DNA of 64,000 bases from Ruminococcaceae bacterium UBA1375. GTDB lineage: Bacteria; Bacillota; Clostridia; Oscillospirales; Ruminococcaceae. Shown here one piece after another: positions 17,110-24,445 of the stretch. The notes under the pieces were generated by a model. The model was not told the origin of the DNA and searched no databases. It saw only the letters and a program-made list of their open reading frames with translations. Location: assembly GCA_002305795.1 (NCBI GenBank), contig DBRF01000004.1:1-64000 (forward strand), in the 5' to 3' direction. Both the position numbers and the translations under genes were made by a program. Within the stretch, counting starts at the first letter, position 1; the number at the start of each line of letters is the position of its first letter.

Positions 17110-17808
17110 TCAGCCGTCCGTCCATTTATAGCCGTAGCCCCACACCGTCTGAATGTATTTGGGGCTGGAAGGCTCATCTTCCACCTTCATCCGCAGCCGG
17201 CGGATGTTCACGTCCACGATCTTAATGTCGCCGTCGTAGTGGTCCCCCCACACTTCATCCAAAATTTCAGCCCGGGACAGGGCGGTGTTTTTATTCTTTA
17301 AAAACAGCTCCATAATCTGGAACTCCACCTGGGTCAGATCCACCGGGATGCCGTTTTTGGTCAAGGTCCTGCTTTTGGGGGACAGGACAAAAGGACCGCT
17401 GGTCAAGCTGCGGTTGGCGGTCTGCTGATTGGTCACCATGGTCACCCGGCGGTACACCGCATCCACCCTGGCCAACAGCTCGCTGGGAGAAAAGGGCTTG
17501 GTGATGTAGTCGTCCGCCCCCAGCATCAAGCCGCTGACTTTGTCCATCTCCTGGGTCTTGGCGCTGAGCATAATGATACCGATGGTGGGGCTGGCGGCCC
17601 GCAGCCGCTTGCAGACTTCGAAGCCGTCAATCCCCGGCATCATAATATCCAGCAGCACCACGTCGAAATTGCCGTGTTCCTTTTCAAAGACCTCCAGGGC
17701 TTCCTCCCCGCTGGACACGTCCACCACGGTGTAGCCGCTGCGCTGAAGGTTGATCACCTCAAAATCCCGGATAAAATCTTCATCTTCGCATACTAAAATC
17801 CGTCTCAC
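17110..17808 (-). CDS. OmpR/PhoB-family response regulator
   Basis: A 232-residue regulator with a receiver domain (acidic pocket E8-D9, phospho-acceptor Asp54 in VLLDIMMPG, LSAKTQ switch, KPFSPSEL) and a C-terminal winged-helix DNA-binding domain (LTQVEFQIMELFLKNKNTALSRAEILDEVWGDHYDGDIKIVDVNIRRLRMK). It is encoded directly before its kinase. Targets are unknown. Confidence 0.94.
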   Translation of the reverse strand: MRRILVCEDEDFIRDFEVINLQRSGYTVVDVSSGEEALEVFEKEHGNFDVVLLDIMMPGIDGFEVCKRLRAASPTIGIIMLSAKTQEMDKVSGLMLGADDYITKPFSPSELLARVDAVYRRVTMVTNQQTANRSLTSGPFVLSPKSRTLTKNGIPVDLTQVEFQIMELFLKNKNTALSRAEILDEVWGDHYDGDIKIVDVNIRRLRMKVEDEPSSPKYIQTVWGYGYKWTDG

Positions 17809-17826
17809 TTGACTGCTCCTTTCTGT

Positions 17827-19170
17827 CTAGCTGTCCATCAAAGTAAAGCGCTCCTGGATATCCTGATCGCCAAGGTCCAAATCGCTCCCCGTTTCAAACA
17901 GCTCGTAGCTGTAAACCAGCTGGCCGTTCTGAGCCAGCTGTACATAATGGCTGGCCGGACTGCGACCCTCCCAGTCGCTCCGGGTAAACACTCGTATTTT
18001 CAACAGCACTTCCTCCTGCTGCCGCAGGCTGTCCTGATACCGGAAAAAGGTAATCTCATTGGTGGTGCTGTCCCAAGCAGCACTGACCTCCCCGATCCAG
18101 GAATCTGGAAGATAAAAATGATAATTCAACAAATAATTGGTATAGGTAATGGCAACGGGCACCAAATTGCCCCTGCGGTAATTAGACCAAACAATATAAG
18201 ACAAGGACTGGGTGCTGTCCTCACTGGCATATCCCAAAAACAAGGTGGGGTCCGGGATTTCGTAGCAGCCGTTGCGGTCCAAATCCAGACAGGAATACCC
18301 GGTGGGCCGGTAGGTGCTGGCAGCCCGGTCCTCTTCCGCATTGCTTCCCACCATCAAATCCACCAGCTGGCCGTCTTGATACCGGATGATTTCGGTTCCT
18401 TCGCTGTCCGTCCCAATCTGGCTGTCCAGATAAATGGCCGGGACGTCTTCGCTTTCCACCCAGCCAAGGTTGATGTTTAGATATTCCACCGCCCTGGAAT
18501 TCATCCGCACCGTGGAGTCCTCCACAAGCTGCCCTTGCGCCAGCTTCCACAAGATGCCGGTGACCTCCCGGGTGGTATTGTCACTCACCGGCGGGGCGGA
18601 GATCATAAACAGGTCGCTGACCCCATCCCCGTCTAAGTCTGTGACGGTAAAGTTGGAGCAGTTTTCGCTGAGCCGTTCCTCCGGGCCGTTTTCCTGGGAA
18701 TAGACGTACACCTTCAGCAGCTTTTCCGAGGAACTGGACTGGTTGAAGCCCACCACCAGATAGGTAACGCCCTCCTCTTCAAACAGCTGCATCTTTTCCA
18801 CTTCGGTGGCGTTTTGCAGGGAGATGTCGTGGGTGGAGACCCAGTCCCCGTCCCGCTGCACCAAAAAGTTCATCCGCACTGAGCCGGTGGTGGAGGTAGC
18901 TTGGCTCTGATCCTGATAAAACACCAGGGCGTCTTCCAAACCGTCCCCGTCAATGTCCTCCACCACAAAGGCAGAGGTGTATTCCCCGCTGCGGGGGTAC
19001 ACCAAACTGATATTGGTATTCACACTGCTCAGAAGAGCCTGATAAATTTCGCTTTGCTCCTCGGTCCGCACCGGCGGGGAAAGCAGGGATTCCATAGATG
19101 TGGGGGTCAGGCTGCACCCGCTTAAACAAAACAGCGCCGCTGCCAGCAGCAAGGCCATGATTCGTTTCAA
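17827..19170 (-). CDS. Putative lipoprotein, first gene of the recA operon
   Basis: A 447-residue exported lipoprotein. It starts with TTG (19168-19170), 8 bases after AGGAGG, a better start than the ATG four codons on or the long frame reading back to 19746. The lipobox is LFCLSGC with Cys20. Segments such as EDIDGDGLEDALVFY, TDLDGDGVSDLFMI and LDLDRNGCYEIPDP look like FG-GAP/VCBS calcium-type repeats, suggesting a beta-propeller. It is 18 bases before the response regulator gene and could be an accessory to the two-component system; function is unknown. Confidence 0.82.
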   Translation of the reverse strand: MKRIMALLLAAALFCLSGCSLTPTSMESLLSPPVRTEEQSEIYQALLSSVNTNISLVYPRSGEYTSAFVVEDIDGDGLEDALVFYQDQSQATSTTGSVRMNFLVQRDGDWVSTHDISLQNATEVEKMQLFEEEGVTYLVVGFNQSSSSEKLLKVYVYSQENGPEERLSENCSNFTVTDLDGDGVSDLFMISAPPVSDNTTREVTGILWKLAQGQLVEDSTVRMNSRAVEYLNINLGWVESEDVPAIYLDSQIGTDSEGTEIIRYQDGQLVDLMVGSNAEEDRAASTYRPTGYSCLDLDRNGCYEIPDPTLFLGYASEDSTQSLSYIVWSNYRRGNLVPVAITYTNYLLNYHFYLPDSWIGEVSAAWDSTTNEITFFRYQDSLRQQEEVLLKIRVFTRSDWEGRSPASHYVQLAQNGQLVYSYELFETGSDLDLGDQDIQERFTLMDS

Positions 19171-19201
19171 GTGGGGCACCTCCTCAAATTTTATCCTTAA
19201 A

Positions 19202-19230
19202 ATTATAGCACAGTTTTTCAGGGAAAACAA
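19202..19230 (-). promoter_or_regulatory. Promoter of the lipoprotein-recA-pgsA operon
   Basis: TTGTTT and TATAAT on the minus strand, 17 bases apart, just upstream of the TTG-initiated lipoprotein. No other good promoter was seen in the operon, so it may drive all nine genes. Confidence 0.7.
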
Positions 19231-19318
19231 CCTGTGGTTTGTGAAAATGGTGGATAGAGGGAAAATGGCCGCTTCTGGGTTTTGCAGTCCTGGTTCTGGG
19301 AGAAAACGGATTCCCGGC

Positions 19319-19347
19319 TTGCAAAACCAAGGCTGGAACGATATAAT
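19319..19347 (+). promoter_or_regulatory. Promoter of the membrane glycosyltransferase
   Basis: TTGCAA, 17 bases, TATAAT on the plus strand, about 88 bases before the start codon. Confidence 0.75.
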
Positions 19348-19434
19348 AAAATCACTGCCCTTATAGGAAAGAAGAAAGCCTTTTGCCTTTCGTTTTTTCC
19401 GCTGCGGCAATGGAAAAGACAAGGGAGGTCTCCC

Positions 19435-20997
19435 ATGAAAAAAACGCTGTCTAAAGAAAAATGGTTTCTGCTTGCCATTGTCCTGCTGTTCATCGTGGCT
19501 TCGGTCATTGCCCTGTCCCAAAAAGTCAACCTTCATGTGGACGAAGTGTACACCTACGGCTTGTCCAACCATCCTTATGATGGAAACTACACCATGAGTC
19601 CGGAAGAAGGAAAGGTTTATTCTCCCGCAGAAGAAGCCTGGGATGAATATATGCAGGTCCAGCCCGGCCATCAATTTGACTACGCCAATGTTTGGAAAAA
19701 CCAGAGCGAAGATGTGCATCCGCCCCTCTACTACACGTTGATTCACACCGTGTGTTCCTTCTTTCCCCAGCAGTACAGCATTTGGTTTGCAGGAAGCATC
19801 AACATTGCATTTGGCGCACTGACGGTGGTTGTGGTTTATTTTCTCATGCTGCTGCTTTCCAAAAGCAAAAAATCCTCTTTGCTTACAGCCGCATTCTTTG
19901 CACTGTCCGCCGGCACCTTATCGGCAGTCACCTTTTTGCGGATGTATATTGTAGCGATGTTCTGGGTGGTTTTGTTCACCTACCTGGTTGGGAAAGCGTA
20001 CCAGGGATGGAAGAGCAAACTTTTTTACCTTTTCATTTTTCTGGTGGCCGTGGCGGGGACGTTAACCCACTATTATTTTCTCATCTATCTGCTGTTCCTC
20101 TGCCTGGGCTACGGCATCTGGCTGCTGGTGAAAAAGCAATTTTCCCTCTTTGTAAAGTTTTTCCTGACCATGTGTCTCAGCGGGGGCGCCGCTCTGGCTG
20201 CATTTCCCTCCATGCTCCAGCAGATTCTGGCAGGTAACCGGGGAACCGAAGCCTTTGACAATCTGCAAAACGTCACCTTCGGCCAATACCTCCAGCAGCT
20301 GGGCATCTTTTTCAACTTCTTTAACCAACAGATTTTCGGCGGACTGCTGCCGCTGGTTCTTCTATTCTTCCTTGTAGCTGTCTGCCTGCGCAAAAAGCGC
20401 AAACAGCCGGTGAGCCAAAAAACAGGCGTGTTTTTACTGGCGCTGTCCAGCGTGGCATACTACCTTCTGGTTTCCAAGATTGCCGCCTACGCCTACGACA
20501 GATATATCTTTCCCATCTATCCGGTGGTCTCGGTGCTGGGCTGCTACCTGCTTTTCTACGGCATCAAAACCCTGCTGCCAAAAGTACGCAAAACCGCCGT
20601 TGCTGCCGGCGCCATGACGGTAATCACCATTCTCACCTTTGTATTCTGCCCCTGGGAATACCTTTACCAAAACAGCGAGCCCCTTTTGGGGTATGCACAA
20701 ACCCAAACCGAAACGCCCTGCTTATATGTTTACGACGCTTCCTGGATGGCGCAGCAGTCTTTTTACGAAGGGCGGAATTATTCCTCCGTGGTTTTCATCC
20801 AGCAAAACAACCTGGGGGCTTTGGACAGCCTGGAGCTGGACACAAGCTCCAACCTGATTCTTTGTCTGATGGACAGCTGTAACCAAGAAGCGGTATTTGA
20901 AAAGCTGCGTTCCCTCTATCCTTCTGAAATCACAATCGAAGCAAAGGGGCAGTACTTCTTTACCACCACCTATGAAATTGTCCCGCAAAAGAAATAG
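19435..20997 (+). CDS. GT-C-fold membrane glycosyltransferase (GT39/PMT-like)
   Basis: A 520-residue polytopic protein with 10-12 hydrophobic helices. After the first helix comes NLHVDEVYTYGLSN, matching the acidic catalytic motif in the first outer loop of GT-C transferases, then EDVHPPLYYTLIH, typical of PMT-type enzymes using polyprenyl-phosphate sugars. A C-terminal extracytoplasmic domain begins at about 420. The start follows AGGGAGG. It probably glycosylates a cell-surface polymer or protein, but donor and acceptor are unknown. It is monocistronic, between its own promoter and terminator. Confidence 0.82.
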   Translation: MKKTLSKEKWFLLAIVLLFIVASVIALSQKVNLHVDEVYTYGLSNHPYDGNYTMSPEEGKVYSPAEEAWDEYMQVQPGHQFDYANVWKNQSEDVHPPLYYTLIHTVCSFFPQQYSIWFAGSINIAFGALTVVVVYFLMLLLSKSKKSSLLTAAFFALSAGTLSAVTFLRMYIVAMFWVVLFTYLVGKAYQGWKSKLFYLFIFLVAVAGTLTHYYFLIYLLFLCLGYGIWLLVKKQFSLFVKFFLTMCLSGGAALAAFPSMLQQILAGNRGTEAFDNLQNVTFGQYLQQLGIFFNFFNQQIFGGLLPLVLLFFLVAVCLRKKRKQPVSQKTGVFLLALSSVAYYLLVSKIAAYAYDRYIFPIYPVVSVLGCYLLFYGIKTLLPKVRKTAVAAGAMTVITILTFVFCPWEYLYQNSEPLLGYAQTQTETPCLYVYDASWMAQQSFYEGRNYSSVVFIQQNNLGALDSLELDTSSNLILCLMDSCNQEAVFEKLRSLYPSEITIEAKGQYFFTTTYEIVPQKK

Positions 20998-21021
20998 GCA
21001 AAAGCAAAAATCACTTTGGCA

Positions 21022-21070
21022 AAATCCCGGCTGTTTCCGAGAATGGACCGCCGGGATTTCCTTTTGTCTT
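21022..21070 (+). terminator. Terminator after the glycosyltransferase
   Basis: AAATCCCGG pairs with CCGGGATTT (9 bp), followed by CCTTTTGTCTT. Confidence 0.65.
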
Positions 21071-21309
21071 ATGTAAGGATTGGTCTTTGGCAAGCCGTAA
21101 AAGAAGGCCGAAAGAGAAAGGAAAACGGATTGGAAGCCCGGCAAAGCAAAACCAAATGCAGCAAGGCAAGGCTGTGAAGATGAAAGAGGCGAAGGTGGAA
21201 AGCTCGCCCCTGCGCAGCTCTCGTAATGGCAAAAAACAACAGGGCAGTCCATGGCTTCCAAGGAATCCGGTCAAAGGCTCAAGATCCTCCTATCCCAGCA
21301 GATAATTTA
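21071..21309. other. Intergenic stretch with no supported gene
   Basis: Purine-rich sequence between two converging terminators. Short open frames on both strands have Lys/Arg/Ser-heavy or otherwise implausible composition, and no RNA family was recognised. Confidence 0.5.
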
Positions 21310-21360
21310 CACAACAAAATACGCCTTGGCTCAGCTGTCTTCCAGCCAAACCAAGGCGTA
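21310..21360 (-). terminator. Terminator of the cohesin-SLH gene
   Basis: A 10-bp stem, TACGCCTTGG/CCAAGGCGTA, followed on the minus strand by TTTTGTTGTG. Confidence 0.8.
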
Positions 21361-21409
21361 TCATCATTCAATTTTGAAGTTCAGAAGCCGTTTGCAGCAA
21401 TCTTAAAAC

Positions 21410-22552
21410 TTACAGAACGTACATGTACCGAGCCAGCATGGTAGCGCAGTCGCCACGGGAAGCATTGTCGGTAGGAGCAATGGTGGCAGGCACGGTGCTG
21501 CGGCCGGAAATGATGCCGTTGGCAACCGCCCAGCTCAGAGCGTCCACAGCGTAAGAAGAAACGCTGGAGGCATCGGCGAAGGAATCCAGAGAAGCGCCAA
21601 ATCCTACGGAATCAGAACCGATGTAGTTGTCCGCAAAACGATACATCATGATGGCCAGCTGTTCCCGGCTGATGGCGTCGGAAGGCCCGAACCGTCCGCT
21701 GAAGGTGCCGTCCGCATTGTAGTAACCGGTGATGACGCCAACTTCGTTGCACCAAATCACAGCGTCATGGAAGAAGGTGGAGGTGTCCTGGTTGTCAGTG
21801 AAGGGGTTTTCCATTCCTTCCACGCTGGGGGTGCCGGCCATCCGGTAAAGAATGGTGGCGAAGTGGGCACGAGACAGGGTTTCGCCTGCACCGAACTCAG
21901 TGGGGTTCATGCCGGTCATTAAGCCGTTGTTGTAAACCAACTGAACAGACTGATCATAATACATGGAGGGAGCACCGGGGTTAGTGCCGCCAGCCACATC
22001 GTCAAAGGGCAGGGTGGTGTCGTCGGTAGCGGCGACCAGAGCATCCCGCAGGTTGGTGATCAGGTAATCGTTAGAGTCGTTGATGTAAGTAGCTACAGTG
22101 CTGTTGTCGGCTAAAGCAAATCTTACATTGCCATCGGTGACGCCTTCATTAACAGTGAACACCAAAGTAGCGATGGTCACATTGTCGCAAGCCACGTTGT
22201 TGGCCATATTGAAGCCCACGAAATTGATGGTTCCGTCTTCCGGGGTCTCTTCATTGGCAAACTGCATTCCGTCCATGGACGCAGTAGCACCGCTGACGTA
22301 AGTCACCTGGTCGACATCGTACTCCATAAATACCTGCATGGCGCCCACACCGGTATCGGAATCCACCACAACATCCACGTTGATGGTGTCACCGGGCTTG
22401 GCAGAGCCGACGTCAGCGCGCAGCACGACAGAAGCCTCGGGGGTAACGGCTTCTGCGCTAACCGACATCAACGCCGGCGCTGCTGCCGTGGCAGCCAGGC
22501 ACAGAGACGTCAATGCAGCCAAAATCTTTTTTGCGAGTTTGGACTTGATCAT
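21410..22552 (-). CDS. Cohesin-domain protein with three S-layer homology domains
   Basis: A 380-residue cell-surface protein. It has a signal peptide (about 1-35), a cohesin-like beta-sandwich (about 40-185, with VVLRADVGSAKPGDTINVDVVVD...VGAMQVFMEYD and GTINFVGFNM), then three SLH modules (about 190-250, 255-315, 320-380) that would bind secondary cell-wall polymer. This is the layout of cellulosome anchoring proteins such as OlpA of Clostridium thermocellum, which hold dockerin-bearing partners. The start at 22552 was preferred to an ATG nine bases earlier because AAAGGA sits 8 bases before it. A perfect consensus promoter predicts high expression. A dockerin protein is encoded next door. 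Confidence 0.88.
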   Translation of the reverse strand: MIKSKLAKKILAALTSLCLAATAAAPALMSVSAEAVTPEASVVLRADVGSAKPGDTINVDVVVDSDTGVGAMQVFMEYDVDQVTYVSGATASMDGMQFANEETPEDGTINFVGFNMANNVACDNVTIATLVFTVNEGVTDGNVRFALADNSTVATYINDSNDYLITNLRDALVAATDDTTLPFDDVAGGTNPGAPSMYYDQSVQLVYNNGLMTGMNPTEFGAGETLSRAHFATILYRMAGTPSVEGMENPFTDNQDTSTFFHDAVIWCNEVGVITGYYNADGTFSGRFGPSDAISREQLAIMMYRFADNYIGSDSVGFGASLDSFADASSVSSYAVDALSWAVANGIISGRSTVPATIAPTDNASRGDCATMLARYMYVL

Positions 22553-22645
22553 CTTGTTCATCCTTTACAAACAAATTTATAATTGCTGGTTTCCGACGGC
22601 AGCTCCGAAACAGCTGTGCCAAAACCCTGCATTACATTTACTGTT

Positions 22646-22674
22646 ATTATACCGTCAGTTTGTGGGATTGTCAA
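22646..22674 (-). promoter_or_regulatory. Consensus promoter of the cohesin-SLH gene
   Basis: Exact TTGACA, 17 bases, exact TATAAT on the minus strand, with a leader of about 90 bases. It is one of two perfect-consensus promoters in the window. Confidence 0.85.
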
Positions 22675-22783
22675 CAATTTTCGGTTAGATAATTACAGTT
22701 TATTTGTTAAAATAATCCTTTTTTATGGGGAATCACCAAAACGGCTCCTTGGATTTTGTGCGATTCGGCAAGGCAGCTTTCCC

Positions 22784-23863
22784 TTAAAATACCGATAGCC
22801 TATATTGGGTCAACGTCATCACGTCTAAAACATCTACACAGCCATCCCCCTGATAATCCAGGTAAATTCCCTCCGGGAGATTTTCATTGACGAGATACCG
22901 GGCCAGTGCCATCACGTCCAGCAGGTCGATGTTTTCATCCGGTGCGCACCCTTCTCCAGTGAGGTCTCCGGTGAGGAAGGTAATCTGGTCGATCTCTTCC
23001 TGGCAGTTGGCGCAGCGGAGGATACCGGTGCTCACCTGTCCGAGAACCGGCTGGGGATTATAATACCACCGGTAGTCGTGGCGGCACACCGCTTCGCACC
23101 GAATCCCCCAGATTTGGGCATAGGCTTCCGCCGCGCTTCCCAGGTAGGTTTCCAGCAGCAAATCCGGGCTGCATCCGGAAAAGATTCCTTCTCCCAGATG
23201 GGTGACAGAATCGGAAAGAAAGGCGCTATTCAAGCTGCTTTGACCGGCAAACACCCGACTGCCCAGCCACTGCACCGAATCCCCCGCCTCCACTCGAAGC
23301 AGGTTGGAGGCCGAGGGCAGATAGTTGCTGCTGAAAGCCTGATCCGCCACCGCAGTCACCCGGCCGTCCAGTACCAAGGTAATGGGAGCTTTTCCTTTCC
23401 ATCCCAGGGCGGTGCCGCCCAGCAGCACCAAGCCCTCCGGCTGTGCTTCCCACCAGGCGGTGTTCCGCAGAATGCTTTCCCCGGCCTGCAGCACCTGGGG
23501 CGTCGACTGGGAAAACTCAATCCGGCTTAGATTCTCGCAGAGGAGAAAGGCGCTGTCCCCGATGTACTCCAGGGTGGAGGGCAGGGTCAGCTCTTCTATG
23601 GTTTGATTTAAGGCAAAGGCTGCCGGACCGATGCCCACCACCGGCTGTCCCTCCAAGGTTTCCGGAACGGTGACCTTGGCGCTGTCACCGGTGTAGCGGG
23701 TAATCTCCACTCCGTCGTCGGCGAGCTGATACTGAAAGTCTCCCTGAGTCAGCCCCTGAGCCACTACCGGCTGTCCCATACACAGCAGCGAGGCGGCCAG
23801 CACCGCCGCTATAACCAGGCTCACCCAGCGGCGGAGCCCTGTTCGCAGCTTGGTTGATTTCAT
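22784..23863 (-). CDS. Secreted leucine-rich-repeat protein with C-terminal dockerin
   Basis: A 359-residue exported protein. It has a signal peptide (about 1-36), LRR_5/BspA-like repeats (about 45-255), a short Cys-containing segment (HDYRWYYNPQP...RCANCQEE), then a type I-like dockerin (about 297-357). The first calcium loop is GDLTGEG, an insertion of about five residues, then IDLLDVMALARYL. The second is near-canonical: DYQGDGCVDVLDVMTLTQYRL. It lacks its own membrane or wall anchor, so the dockerin is the likely attachment to the cohesin-SLH neighbour. The start follows AGGAGG by 6 bases. It is co-transcribed with a small membrane protein. Confidence 0.88.
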   Translation of the reverse strand: MKSTKLRTGLRRWVSLVIAAVLAASLLCMGQPVVAQGLTQGDFQYQLADDGVEITRYTGDSAKVTVPETLEGQPVVGIGPAAFALNQTIEELTLPSTLEYIGDSAFLLCENLSRIEFSQSTPQVLQAGESILRNTAWWEAQPEGLVLLGGTALGWKGKAPITLVLDGRVTAVADQAFSSNYLPSASNLLRVEAGDSVQWLGSRVFAGQSSLNSAFLSDSVTHLGEGIFSGCSPDLLLETYLGSAAEAYAQIWGIRCEAVCRHDYRWYYNPQPVLGQVSTGILRCANCQEEIDQITFLTGDLTGEGCAPDENIDLLDVMALARYLVNENLPEGIYLDYQGDGCVDVLDVMTLTQYRLSVF

Positions 23864-23873
23864 ACAATTCCTC

Positions 23874-24338
23874 CTAATGCCAAATTTCATCCTCCGGCCT
23901 GCCCCGGCGGATCCAAAAAAACAAGGGAACCAGCAGCAAGGCCAGGGTTCCGGCCGCTGCCAGCCCCAGCAAAAGCCAAAGCCAGCCTTCCAGCCCGGTA
24001 CCCCAGGCCCGCAGCCAGAAGCTGCCGGTCCAGCCCCAAAGCAGGCAGGCTTTCCAGGTGCAGACGGCAAACCGGATGGCTCGCTGTCCCGCTGTTTGAG
24101 CGGAACCCGGCAGTTTGGACAGCCGCTTCCCCACAAAATAATCCGGGCGCAGTGCCGCCCAACCCAAAAACAGGTACACAGCCGCCATCCCGGAGGTCAC
24201 CGCCCAGAGCCGTTCCCAAGCGCCATTTCCGGCAAACAGGCCGGTTTGGGCAACATAACCCAAAAAGAAACCCCAGAACGCCAGGGCCAGCAGGCTCAAG
24301 CATTCCGGCAGCACCCAAAGCCAGCGGCAGCGGGTCAT
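23874..24338 (-). CDS. Small membrane protein of unknown function
   Basis: A 154-residue, tryptophan-rich protein with about four hydrophobic helices (LSLLALAFWGFFLGYVA; LWAVTSGMAAVYLFLGWAAL; ACLLWGWTGSFWL; WLWLLLGLAAAGTLALLLVPLFF) and a basic/acidic tail. The start chosen (ATG 24338) is 6 bases after AGGAGG; an ATG two codons earlier is possible. It ends 10 bases before the dockerin-LRR gene, so the two form an operon. No family was recognised. Confidence 0.65.
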   Translation of the reverse strand: MTRCRWLWVLPECLSLLALAFWGFFLGYVAQTGLFAGNGAWERLWAVTSGMAAVYLFLGWAALRPDYFVGKRLSKLPGSAQTAGQRAIRFAVCTWKACLLWGWTGSFWLRAWGTGLEGWLWLLLGLAAAGTLALLLVPLFFWIRRGRPEDEIWH

Positions 24339-24369
24339 AGCCATCCTCCTAACATCCTTACTATGTTCC

Positions 24370-24398
24370 AGTATACCGGCAAACGGGGAAAATAGCAA
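24370..24398 (-). promoter_or_regulatory. Promoter of the membrane protein/dockerin-LRR operon
   Basis: TTGCTA, 17 bases, TATACT on the minus strand. Confidence 0.7.
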
Positions 24399-24402
24399 GC
24401 CA

Positions 24403-24434
24403 TAAAAAAAGAGACCCGGAAATTTCCAGGTCTC
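24403..24434 (-). terminator. Terminator of the ctsR-clpC operon
   Basis: A near-perfect 12-bp palindrome (GAGACC...GGTCTC with AAATTT at its centre) is followed on the minus strand by TTTTTTTATGG. Confidence 0.88.
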
Positions 24435-24445
24435 CTTCCGCTCTA

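Noticed and set aside
17827..19746. Extending the lipoprotein gene to a methionine codon at 19746
   Set aside because: The extension crosses the promoter at 19202-19230 and the divergent gene; AGGAGG and a signal peptide mark the TTG start at 19170.
21087..21305. 72-codon Lys/Arg/Ser-rich open frame in the 21 kb gap
   Set aside because: Composition of non-coding purine-rich DNA, only a weak site before a TTG start, and it lies between two facing terminators.
22784..24136. Extending the dockerin-LRR gene upstream to 24136
   Set aside because: It would overlap the separate membrane-protein gene; AGGAGG and a signal peptide fix the start at 23863.
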